Assembly: GCA_963742105.1 (NCBI GenBank)
Contig: CAVUKN010000007.1
Coordinates: forward strand, 1,426,001 to 1,490,000
Source of the DNA: Gp6-AA40 sp963742105
Lineage (GTDB): Bacteria > Acidobacteriota > Vicinamibacteria > Vicinamibacterales > UBA2999
Length of the DNA stretch: 64,000 bases
Direction: 5' to 3'
A program made the position numbers and the translations under genes. Below are positions 43,144 through 50,979 of the stretch, one piece after another. Numbering within the stretch: position 1 is the first letter of the stretch; each line of letters starts with the position of its first letter. The notes below the pieces were generated by a model that searched no databases, was not told the DNA's origin, and saw only the letters and a program-made list of their open reading frames with translations.

Positions 43144-43981
43144 CTATTTCTTTACATCCTCCTGCGTCGACACCTGGAAGCGGCGGAAGCGACTGTATGT
43201 GGCTTCCCCGGTGATGTCACCGCCCTGCCCATCCGGATACCATTCCTTCAACAGGACCGGGACGTCGATCTCCAGCATCGGATCGCGCTGGAAGGTCGTC
43301 TGAATCTCGATACCGGAACCGCGTCTGCCGATGTTCAACTGGGTCTTGACCACGCGTCCGGTCGCCTGCTGGACGTACAGGAGGCCGTTGGCGAAGACGT
43401 CGGCGTTTCCATCCAGTTTGATGAACGACGGCGTCCGGAATTCCTGGAACTGCAGCACGCGAACGTCCGGCACCGAGCGATTTTTCGAGACCACCGGTCG
43501 TGAACCGGAAGCGATCGTGATTCTCTTCCTGCATCAGCGCCAGCACGAGGAGCGGGTTATTGATCGTGCCGATGTGCGCCAGGTTGTACTTCTCGCTTGC
43601 TGATGTGATTTCACGAGCGCGGCGCGTCGCATTTTCAGGCGGCTCGAGGAACAGCTTCGTCAGCCGTTCCGGTTCGGACCGGACCGACTTCCCGTCCACT
43701 TCGAATGTGTCCCGGAACATCAGCCAGCCTTCCGCACCCGGATATTTCACCAGCATCAGATCGGATTTCAGCAGGCGCTTGCGACGCGGACTCGTCATCT
43801 CCTGCTTGTAGGACTCCTCGGCGACCACGTTGGAGAAATCGCCGACAAACGTGCGGATGTAGGCGCCCACCAGCGGCAGCAGATCTTTCGGTTGTGCGCT
43901 CTGAGCACCGACACGATCTGGCAGGGCCGCCGTCAGCACAACCAGAAGCATCGTTGCCGCAGCGCGGCTCAGTCGTTTCAT
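43144..43981 (-). CDS. Secreted hypothetical protein (one frameshift)
   Basis: A signal peptide (MKRLSRAAATMLLVVLTAAL…GAQS) precedes 'YIRTFVGDFSNVVAEESYKQ', 'RLLKSDLMLVKYPGAEGWLM', 'FRDTFEVDGKSVR' and 'TRRAREITSASEKYNLAHIG'. Near 43,490, in a run of five A/T, the frame shifts to 'SKNRSVPDVRVLQFQEFRTP' then 'LPVLLKEWYPDGQGG'-like C-terminal strands ending VSTQEDVKK. Corrected length is about 279 residues. The 'VVAEExY' opening and 'M.E.Y' ending belong to a secreted family of unknown role common in Acidobacteriota. ATG 43981 overlaps the amidohydrolase stop by one base. Confidence 0.72.
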
Positions 43982-45405
43982 CAGTTGGCCTTCGTCGGCG
44001 GCGTCACCGCCGCCCGGACCTTCTCACTCCACTGGCGCGCCTCACGCAGGATCGCGTCTTCGTCGAGCGTCAGGACCTTGCGATCGCGCATCAGCAGCTT
44101 GCCATTGACGATCGTCGTCCGCACATCGTCTCCGCGCGTCACGTACACCAGGTGCGACACCGGATCGTAGACGGGGGTCTGTCGTGCCGCGCTCATGCCG
44201 ACGACGATCACGTCGGCGCGCTTGCCAGGCTCGAGCGAACCGATCTGCTTGTCCATGCCCATTGCGCGGGCGCCACCGATTGTCGCCAGATCGATCGCGG
44301 TCTGGGCGCTGACGGCACGCGGGTCGTTCGTCTGCAGTTTCTGGAGAAACGACGCCATGCGCATGGCCTCGAACATGTCGAGGTCGTTGTTGCTGGCCGC
44401 CCCGTCGGTCCCGAGTCCGAGGGCAACGCCGGCGCGCAGGTAGGCGGTCACCGGCGCCGTGCCGCTGGCCAGTTTCATGTTGCTCTCGGGATTGTGCGAC
44501 ACGCCGACGCCCTTTGCCTTGAGCAATGTCATCTCAGGGTCTGACACGTAGATGCCATGTGCCGCAAGGACGCCTGGACCGAAGAACCCGAGGCTGTCCA
44601 GGTAAGCCACCGGCGACGGAAACAGCCGCTCCTGCGCGGTCTTCACCTCGTCGCGCGTCTCCGCCAGGTGGATCAACGTCGGCACGCCATAGCGACGGGA
44701 TAGATCGCGTGCGGCCTTCAGGGTCGGTCCGTCGAGCGTGTACAACGCGTGCGGAGCCACTGCGGGCGTGATCAGCGCGTCGCCCTTGAATTCGTTGATG
44801 AACGATTCGGCCCGCTTCAGGCCATCGGCGGGAGTCTTGGCGTCTGCGACCGGAAACTGGATCACCGTCTGCCCGAGCACTCCGCGAAGGCCGGCGGCGC
44901 GCGTCTCCTTCGCGATCTCCTCCTCGAAGTAGTACATGTCGGCGAACGTCGTGGTCCCCGACTCGATCATCTCGAGCGCCGCCAGACGGGTACCCACCCG
45001 GACGAACTCCGGCGAGACCAGTTTCGCTTCGGCCGGGAAGATGTAATCGTTCAGCCAGTCCATCAACGCGAGATCATCCGCGAGGCCGCGGAAGAGGGTC
45101 ATCGGCGCGTGGGTGTGCGTGTTCACGAGACCGGGCATGATCACCTGCCCGGTCGCATCGATCGTCACGGCACCGCGGAACTGGCGGCGAATGGCGTCGG
45201 CCGAGTCGACGGCGATGACGTCGGTGCCGCTGATGGCGACGGCGCCGTTCGAGAGGACCCGATGCATGGCGTCCACCGTGACAACCGTGCCGCCGGTGAT
45301 CACGAGATCAACCTGGCGTGGGCCCTGGGCCTGTCCGGCGAGGCCCACGAGCATGGCGGCAATCGCCACTGCCAGCACTGCCGGCCAGACCGTCATCGAA
45401 CGCAT
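43981..45405 (-). CDS. Secreted amidohydrolase, MTA/SAH deaminase-like (TRZ/ATZ family)
   Basis: 474 residues from ATG 45405. Cyclic amidohydrolase with metal ligands 'GLVNTHTHAPMTLFRGLADD' (HxH), 'LIHLAETRDEVK' (His, with catalytic Glu), 'VLAAHGIYVS' (His) and 'GLGTDGAASNNDLDMFEAMR' (Asp). The order and the TDGAASNNDLDMF stretch match 5'-methylthioadenosine/S-adenosylhomocysteine deaminases. Unlike those cytoplasmic enzymes it begins with a signal-peptide-like segment (VWPAVLAVAIAAMLVGLAG), so it may act in the periplasm. The nearby hpt, upp, deoC and rpiB support a nucleoside-related role. Confidence 0.85.
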   Translation of the reverse strand: MRSMTVWPAVLAVAIAAMLVGLAGQAQGPRQVDLVITGGTVVTVDAMHRVLSNGAVAISGTDVIAVDSADAIRRQFRGAVTIDATGQVIMPGLVNTHTHAPMTLFRGLADDLALMDWLNDYIFPAEAKLVSPEFVRVGTRLAALEMIESGTTTFADMYYFEEEIAKETRAAGLRGVLGQTVIQFPVADAKTPADGLKRAESFINEFKGDALITPAVAPHALYTLDGPTLKAARDLSRRYGVPTLIHLAETRDEVKTAQERLFPSPVAYLDSLGFFGPGVLAAHGIYVSDPEMTLLKAKGVGVSHNPESNMKLASGTAPVTAYLRAGVALGLGTDGAASNNDLDMFEAMRMASFLQKLQTNDPRAVSAQTAIDLATIGGARAMGMDKQIGSLEPGKRADVIVVGMSAARQTPVYDPVSHLVYVTRGDDVRTTIVNGKLLMRDRKVLTLDEDAILREARQWSEKVRAAVTPPTKAN

Positions 45406-45427
45406 CGCGGGATGGTACACGAGTACC

Positions 45428-46060
45428 ATGAGCCCTGTGCCTCTCCACCTCGTCGAACATCCGCTCGTTCACGACGCGCTGATCCAGTTGCGCAACACGG
45501 CAACGGCCCCGCCCGAATTCCGGAGCGCAGCGAACCGAATCAGCGTGCTGCTGGCAGCCGAGGCGCTGCGGGATGTGCCGTCGGTGTCGACGACGGTCGA
45601 GACGCCGCTGGGCCGTGCCGACGGCCGTGCCGTCAAGGGTGACGTGGTCGTCGTCCCCGTGCTGCGGGCCGGACTCGGCATGCTCGACGCCGTCCTCGAA
45701 CTGCTGCCGAGCGCGCGCGTCGGGCACATCGGCCTGCAGCGCGACGAGGCGACGGCCATCGCCTCGAAGTACTACTCGAAGCTGCCGTCGAATCTCGCCG
45801 ACAGCTTCGTCCTGATGATCGATCCGATGCTGGCCACGGGCGGCAGCGCGGCGGCGGCCATCGATCTGCTCAAGTCCGCGGGCGCGCGGGTGATCCGCAT
45901 GATCTGCATCGTGTCGGCCCCGGAGGGTGTCGCGCTCGTCGAGCAGCATCACCCCGACGTGGTCATCTACACACCGGCGATCGACAAGCACCTGAACGAA
46001 CACAAGTACATCGTTCCGGGACTGGGTGACTTCGGTGATCGGCTGTATGGGACGGCCTAA
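45428..46060 (+). CDS. upp: Uracil phosphoribosyltransferase
   Basis: 210 residues from ATG 45428. Converts uracil and PRPP to UMP. 'HPLVHDALIQLRNTATAPPE', 'VVPVLRAGLGMLDAVLELLP', 'ARVGHIGLQRDEAT', 'DSFVLMIDPMLATGGSAAAA' (PRPP loop) and 'DVVIYTPAIDKHLNEHKYIV' with 'PGLGDFGDRLYGT' at the C-terminus (uracil site) are diagnostic. Divergent from the amidohydrolase with a 22-base gap; tRNA-Val follows 36 bases downstream. Confidence 0.96.
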   Translation: MSPVPLHLVEHPLVHDALIQLRNTATAPPEFRSAANRISVLLAAEALRDVPSVSTTVETPLGRADGRAVKGDVVVVPVLRAGLGMLDAVLELLPSARVGHIGLQRDEATAIASKYYSKLPSNLADSFVLMIDPMLATGGSAAAAIDLLKSAGARVIRMICIVSAPEGVALVEQHHPDVVIYTPAIDKHLNEHKYIVPGLGDFGDRLYGTA

Positions 46061-46096
46061 GGTGGCGAAGTGCCGTGTTACACTCGTGGTTCGGTC

Positions 46097-46171
46097 GGGC
46101 GCGTGGCTCAGCGGTAGAGCATTCGCTTCACACGCGAGGGGTCGGTGGTTCGATTCCACCCGCGCCCACCA
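46097..46171 (+). tRNA. tRNA-Val (CAC)
   Basis: Acceptor GGGCGCG (46097-46103) pairs with CGCGCCC (46161-46167), followed by A and encoded CCA. The anticodon arm TTCGC-TTCACAC-GCGAG gives anticodon CAC. D-arm GGCTCAGCGGTAGAGC and T-arm GTGGTTCGATTCCAC are standard. Confidence 0.96.
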
Positions 46172-46845
46172 TCTTCCTCACAATCCCTGACGACACGCGT
46201 CGAGTCTCGCACCCACGAGTGTCACTCGCACCAACTCGCCTCGAGCCTCTGGCGCTCCGGAAAACTGCCTCGATCCGCGCCCCTCAGCGCCGCCGCCGGC
46301 CAGGGCGGCTGTGCCAATACACTTGCCACGGTTTTCCTCCGGCCATACGGACTCGCACTGCCGTGTGACGCCGGTCGCGGAGCACCCTCCACCGGCCATC
46401 TCGCCTCGCACCAATGACCCTCAGGCCTCACACCAGCGGCCGCCGATTCCCACCATCACGCCACCACGAAGCGCACGAAGAACACGAAGGCAGACGACGT
46501 GGGCTTCGCGGTTGCGGCACAATTGACGACACACCGGGGCACCGAGGCAATGAGGAAACCAAACCGAAGACAACTCAGTGCCTCAGTGCCTCAGTGTGTC
46601 GTGTTCTTCGTCACAGGCGAATGAGCGTCGAGTCTCGCACCCACGAGTGCGCTCCTCGCACCATCAGCGTCGAGTCTTGCACCAGCGAGGGTCGCTTCTG
46701 GCACCAACTCGCCTCGGGCCTCGCACCAGCTTCTTCGGGCGACCGCCGGAGCCGCATGCGCGGTGAGTCGCGGTCAGGTTGTACGACAAAGAGGGCAGCC
46801 GGAGCTGCCCTCTCTGGTGCCTCGTACAGTAGCGCGGGGCGCTGG
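46172..46845. repeat. Repeat-rich non-coding region downstream of tRNA-Val
   Basis: About 670 bases with no supported gene. GTCGAGTCTCGCACCCACGA occurs at 46,199 and again at 46,627 as part of an identical 23-base direct repeat. CACCAACTCGCCTCG also recurs (about 46,228 and 46,702), and CTCGCACCA variants are scattered through both blocks. Between them lies the inverted 9-mer element at 46,460-46,613. No integrase or second tRNA end is visible, so an insertion at the tRNA cannot be claimed. Confidence 0.65.
46460..46613. repeat. Inverted pair of degenerate 9-mer tandem repeats
   Basis: The left arm has CACGAAGnn units (46,464-46,490) and then GGGGCACCGAGGCAATGAGG (about 46,536-46,555). The right arm (46,573-46,613) has CTCAGTGCC-type units followed by GTCGTGTTCTTCGT, the complement of both left blocks in the correct order. 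It should fold into a long imperfect hairpin. Confidence 0.75.
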
Positions 46846-47399
46846 CTACGAGGGCTTCTTGAGCGCGGCGATCAACGCCTGCAGAATCTGTGAGTAGCGA
46901 TCGTCGTACGTACTGCCAGGTCTTGGTGTATTCCTGCTCTGAAATCTTGGCCTTCCCCCAGTCGCCGTCGAACGAAATCGTCTTCCCGCCGACGTCCACG
47001 GTGTCGTATGGCTGGTTGTTCTCGCGCTTGAAGCGCAGCCCGTTGGCGCCGAGGTCCGAGATGAACACCTTGGTGGTGTCGGGAATGCCGTTCAGATCGA
47101 CGTAGACGTCGCGATACGCCTTCTGCTTCAGCATCGGATCGAAGTGCGCCGACGACTTCGCCGGTGACCACGAGCAGCTGCGTTCCTGGGATGTAGAGGG
47201 CGCCGACGACCTGGTCGGCATACTGACCGGCGACGCTATCGAGCTTCATCTGGTCGAGCAGAGCGGTGAGCTCGGTCGCCAGCGCGGCCGACTTCGATTC
47301 CTGTGCGGATGCATGAGCGGGCACGACCAGGAGCCCGATGACAACGGCGAGCCCGATCGCGACGTGAACACTCAGACAGCGAGGAACGGCGTGAGTCAC
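46846..47399 (-). CDS. Secreted hypothetical protein (frameshifted)
   Basis: GTG 47399 (MTHAVPRCLS) is preceded by AGGGGG. A signal peptide ends near 'VVPAHASAQES', followed by 'ALATELTALLDQMKLDSVAG' and 'ALYIPGTQLLVVTGE'. After a frameshift near 47,165 the protein reads 'HFDPMLKQKAYRDVYVDLNG', 'IPDTTKVFISDLGANGLRFK' and 'TISFDGDWGKAKISEQEYTK'. After a second near 46,905 it ends 'YSQILQALIAALKKPS' at TAG 46846. Corrected length is about 184 residues. No family recognised. Confidence 0.68.
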
Positions 47400-47462
47400 A
47401 GCGTCCCCCTGGGATGTAGGGACCTTATACGCCCGTTGCGCCTCCGGCGTCAAAGGCGATGT

Positions 47463-47904
47463 TCAGCCGATGAACAACGCGTCTTCGTCCTCGGCCGGCG
47501 TCGGCCGGGAACGCGGGCCGCTCCGCGGAGCGCGGCTCGCCGAGAAAAACGCGCGAATCGCCTGCAGGATGCCGAATCCTTCCGCGCCGGCGCCAGGATG
47601 CCGTCCTGAATCGTCTGCAGCGTCTGTTCGACGCGCAGCGACGCGGTGTCGACTCGATCGAGCACCGCATCCAGCGTTTTCTGCATCCGCTCCACCTGCG
47701 CGCTGACGGACGCACTGACGCGCGCCGCGTCGGCCGACATCGTCTGCAGGTTGGCGACAATCGGGCGGCACGTCCTGCTCGAGCCGCGATACCGCCTCGC
47801 CGATGTTGCGGGCCGCGCGCGCGGTCGACGATCACCACGACGACCTGGACGATGGCCATCACGACGACCGCCGCGGCGATGAGCCCCAGGAACAGATCGT
47901 TCAC
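47463..47904 (-). CDS. Membrane-anchored coiled-coil protein, DUF948-like (frameshifted)
   Basis: An N-terminal helix (LFLGLIAAAVVVMAIVQVVV) is followed, across two indels, by a helical rod 'VANLQTMSADAARVSASVSA' then 'QVERMQKTLDAVLDRVDTAS' and an acidic C-terminus '…PTPAEDEDALFIG'. One membrane anchor plus a rod of heptads resembles DUF948 (YtxG-like) proteins. GTG 47904 overlaps the YtxH-like gene stop by 4 bases, repeating the YtxG-YtxH pairing of Bacillus. Role unknown, perhaps stress or envelope. Confidence 0.7.
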
Positions 47905-48170
47905 GCGTCCTGCTCCTCGCCGGGCGCCTGGAACTGCTGCCGCGCCCGGTCGAACGCATTCGTGATGGTGTCGCGCTGGCGGTTCAGCAGGTCACGTCCC
48001 TGTCGCGCCGCGTCGGCCGCCCGCTCCCGTCCTTCGCGCGCACGCTGCCCGAGGAACTCGCGCGTCTCGTCGCCGGTCGTCGGCGCGAACAACAGCGCCA
48101 CCGCCGCGCCGACCGCCGCACCCGCGATGAAGGCCACCAGGATGCTCGCCCCGTTGTCGTTGTTCGCCAT
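47901..48170 (-). CDS. YtxH domain-containing protein
   Basis: 89 residues: 'ASILVAFIAGAAVGAAVALL' then 'FAPTTGDETREFLGQRAREG' and a charged helical tail. The glycine-zipper-like helix followed by 'LFAP.(T/S)G.E(T/L)R' is the YtxH (PF12732) signature. Intact frame. Paired with the DUF948-like gene downstream. Confidence 0.9.
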   Translation of the reverse strand: MANNDNGASILVAFIAGAAVGAAVALLFAPTTGDETREFLGQRAREGRERAADAARQGRDLLNRQRDTITNAFDRARQQFQAPGEEQDA

Positions 48171-48211
48171 GTCGTGCCTCTCGAAAACAGACCGGGTCTG
48201 ATTATTTGACC

Positions 48212-48237
48212 AAAAAACCAGACCCGGTCTGGTTTTT
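48212..48237 (-). terminator. Rho-independent (bidirectional) terminator
   Basis: AAAAAACCAGAC-CCG-GTCTGGTTTTT: a stem of CCAGAC/GTCTGG extended by A/T pairs, with U-runs on either strand. It lies after the mlaD stop (48288) and before the YtxH-like gene, so it should end the mla operon on the minus strand. A second half-copy, CAGACCGGGTCTG, lies at 48187-48199. Confidence 0.85.
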
Positions 48238-48287
48238 CGTACGCAGATCCTGCGATGACGCCGGGCGGCTTCGCGCTGCCCGCCGTT

Positions 48288-49331
48288 CTAGAACAAGCTG
48301 ACTTTGACGTTCAGGTACTTCTTCGGATCGGCCCGGATGTCGTTGACCAGATTGTGCATCTCCACGACCACCTTATTCAGATTGTCATACAACTGCTTGT
48401 CCCGGAGGAACTGTCCTGCGGTCCCCTCGCCGGCATTCAACCCCGCCATCAGCTTGTCCATCCGGTCGGCCGTGGAGTTGAACCGGTCGAACAGCTCCTT
48501 GTTGGTCGCCAGTTGCCCAAGCGTGCCCTCCCCGGCATTGATCCGCCCGGATAACGTGTCGAAGTTGGCCGTGGTCGACACCAGCGACTTGTGGAAGGAA
48601 TCGTCGGTCAGGAACTTGCCGAGCGACCCTTCGCCGTTCCTGATCTTCGCCGTAATCGCCTCCAGGTTCGCCAGCGACGCCTCGAGCGACTTGGCCGCCG
48701 CCGGGATCGTTCACCAGCCGGCCGAGCGTGCCCGCGGCCGCCGTTGATGGCGCGGGTCACGTCGTTGACCGACAGCAGCAGCGTATCCAGATCGCGGTAG
48801 AGCGTATCGTTCGCCGCCAGCTGTCCGATGGTGCCGCGCCCGTTCCGGATGTCCTGCAGCAGCGCCGTGATCTCCTGAATCCCGCCCTGCGCCGACGACG
48901 TGATGTCGGCGATTGTCGGCGGGACCGCCCCGGCCAGCACGTAGCCCCACTCCGGAATCGGCGTACCGTTGCTGGCCGGCGTGATGTCCACGGCCGACTC
49001 GCCGAGCAGCGAGACCGATCCGAGCAGCGCCCGCGACGGCGTTCGTCACGCGCGGCTGCATGCTCTTCGCGATCTCGAAGGTCACCTCGACCTTGTCGCC
49101 GATGAAGGCGATGCCGGTCACCGCCCCCACCGGCACACCGGCAATCCGGACCTGCGCGCCTTCGTTCAGGCCGGCGATGTTCGCGAACACGGTCTTCAGC
49201 GAATAGCGCTGCCACGAGAAGCCGCCGGAGCCGCTCAGAGCAAAGATCATGACGGCGGCAAGCACCAGCGCCACGATGGTGAGCAGGCCGATTTTCAGCT
49301 CGGACCAGGCGAGCGATCGCGTTCGGGGCAT
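48288..49331 (-). CDS. mlaD: MlaD/MCE-family lipid-transport protein (frameshifted)
   Basis: An N-terminal helix ('WSELKIGLLTIVALVLAAVM') and an MCE domain ('YSLKTVFANIAGLNEGAQVR', then IAGVPVGAV) are followed by a long helical tail. The tail has at least five repeats of the form N-G-x-G-T-x-G-Q-L, for example 'GRGTIGQLAANDTLYRDL', 'NGEGSLGKFLTDDS', 'NAGEGTLGQLATNKELFDRF' and 'NAGEGTAGQFLRDKQLYDNL'. Frameshifts near 49,030, 48,740 and 48,590 are bridged; corrected length is about 347 residues. MCE rings carry phospholipid between the membranes with MlaE/MlaF, encoded just upstream. Confidence 0.9.
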
Positions 49332-49341
49332 TTTCGGAACC

Positions 49342-50155
49342 TCAGGACAGGAAAGCTTTCAGATACGGGTCTGCGCTGACCGCGGCGCGCAGTTCGCCGG
49401 CGTTACCCTCGAAGGCAATCAAGCCCGTCCTTCAGCATGATGAACTCCGCCTCTTCGCACTTCTCTTCGTCGGCCGGCACGATCCGGACGCTGTCACCGT
49501 CGCGCACCGCCTCATGCGTCGCCACGCGGAACGCGTCGCGCATCTGGTGCGTGACGACGATCGAGCTGACGTTCTCCAGGTCGCGCAGCTTGATGATCTC
49601 GTCGTCGACGGTATCGGCCGTGATCGGGATCGAGCCCGGTGGTCGCCTCGTCGTACAGCAGGATCTGCGGCTTCGCGGCCATCGCGCGGGCGATCGCCAC
49701 GCGGCGCCGCTGGCCGCCCGACAGCTCCGACGGCATCCGGTCGATGAACTGCGCCCATCGCGATGAAACCGAGCACCTCCTTCGACGCGCGTCCGCACGT
49801 CGTCGAGCGGCAGGTCCGATCTCCTCGTACAGCTTGTAGCCGACGTTCTCGGCCACGGTCAGCGAATCGAACAGCGCACCCTCCTGGAAGACCATTCCCA
49901 GGTTGTGCCGGACCTTCATCAGCTCGAGTTCGCTCATCCGGTCCGTTCGCTCGCCGTTGACGTAGATCTCTCCGGCGTCCGGCTTGAGCAGTCCGACGAT
50001 CAGCTTCAGGATCGTCGACTTTCCCGAACCGGACGCACCCAGAAAGATCTTCGTGTGGCCCGACAGCAGTTCGAAGCTGACATCGCGCAGGATGACCTTG
50101 TCGTCGAACGCCAGCTGCACGTTCTTGAAGACGACGACCGGAACGTCAGGTCCAT
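49342..50155 (-). CDS. mlaF: Mla-type ABC transporter ATP-binding protein (frameshifted)
   Basis: 'VVVFKNVQLAFDDKVILRDV' opens the protein after one indel. 'KIFLGASGSGKSTILKLIVG' is Walker A, 'HNLGMVFQEGALFDSLTVAE' the Q-loop, 'PSELSGGQRRRVAIARAMAA' the signature and 'PQILLYDEATTGLDP' Walker B. 'SSIVVTHQMRDAFRVA' carries the H-loop. ALFDS in the Q-loop is typical of MlaF. Frameshifts lie near 49,800, 49,750, 49,640 and 49,430; the corrected C-terminus 'AVSADPYLKAFLS' ends at 49342, 10 bases before mlaD. Corrected length is about 270 residues. Confidence 0.9.
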
Positions 50156-50976
50156 CGGTCGCAGGTGGCTGCCGCGGCAGGGTTCGGTCAGGAGCGCCAT
50201 CAGTACAAGCAGCTCAATCAGCAGCGGGGTGATGAAGAAGTCCACCGCGATCACGGCCACCGACGCCGATCACGACGGCGTTGGTCGTGGCCCGGCCGAC
50301 CCCCTGTGTGCCGCCGCTCGTTCGCAGGCCGACGACACAGCCGATGCTGACGATGACGAAGCCGAGGACGAACGGCTTGATGATGCCCATCCAGGCGTCG
50401 CCGAGGTAGAGCGCGTCGGTCACCGACAGCCAGTAGACGCCGCCGGCGCACGTGCAGGTTGAACACGGCGATGACCCAGCCGCCAATCAGCGCCGACGCA
50501 TCCGACACGACCGTCAGCAGCGGCGCCATCAGAAACCCGGCCAGCAGCCGCGGCACGACCAGCTTGCGGATCGGATCGGTGCCCAGCGCCCGGAGCGCGT
50601 TGATCTGATCGGTCACGACCATCGATCCGAGTTCGGCCGCGATTCCCGAGCCGACCCGGCCGGCCAGCATCAGGCCGGTCAGCACCGGGCCCGAGTTCCT
50701 TGATCATCGACGCGCTCACCAGCCGGCCGACCAGGGAACGCGCGCCGAACTGATCCAGCGTCATGCCGGCGTTCAGCGCCAGCGCGGCGCCGGTGAAGAA
50801 CCCGGTCAGCAGCACGACCGTCAGCGACCCGATGCCGATCGCCTCGAACTGCTCGATGACGTCGCGGAAGTAGAAGGGCCGCGAGAAGATCGCCTGTGAT
50901 CGCCAGCCCAGGTGAGGCGGGTGTATTCCTGGACCTCGAGGACGGCCCCCTTGAGCCACTGTTCGACGGCCGCCAC
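50146..50976 (-). CDS. mlaE: Mla-type ABC transporter permease (frameshifted)
   Basis: MlaE/YrbE permease. From GTG 50976: 'AAVEQWLKGAVLEVQEYTRL', then after an indel 'SRPFYFRDVIEQFEAIGIGS', 'LTVVLLTGFFTGAALALNAG', 'LVGRLVSASMIKELGP', 'LTGLMLAGRVGSGIAAELGS' (the family's AGRxGSxxAAELG motif), 'MVVTDQINALRALGTDPIRK' and 'LVVPRLLAGFLMAPLLTVVS'. It ends 'VDFFITPLLIEL'. Four indels are bridged (50,905; 50,690; 50,450; 50,260). Start lies 3 bases after the uvrB stop and the end overlaps the mlaF start. Confidence 0.9.
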
Positions 50977-50979
50977 GCG

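Noticed and set aside
46097..46171. Genomic island integrated at tRNA-Val
   Set aside because: No integrase, no duplicated tRNA 3' end and no foreign gene content follow; only repeats are seen.
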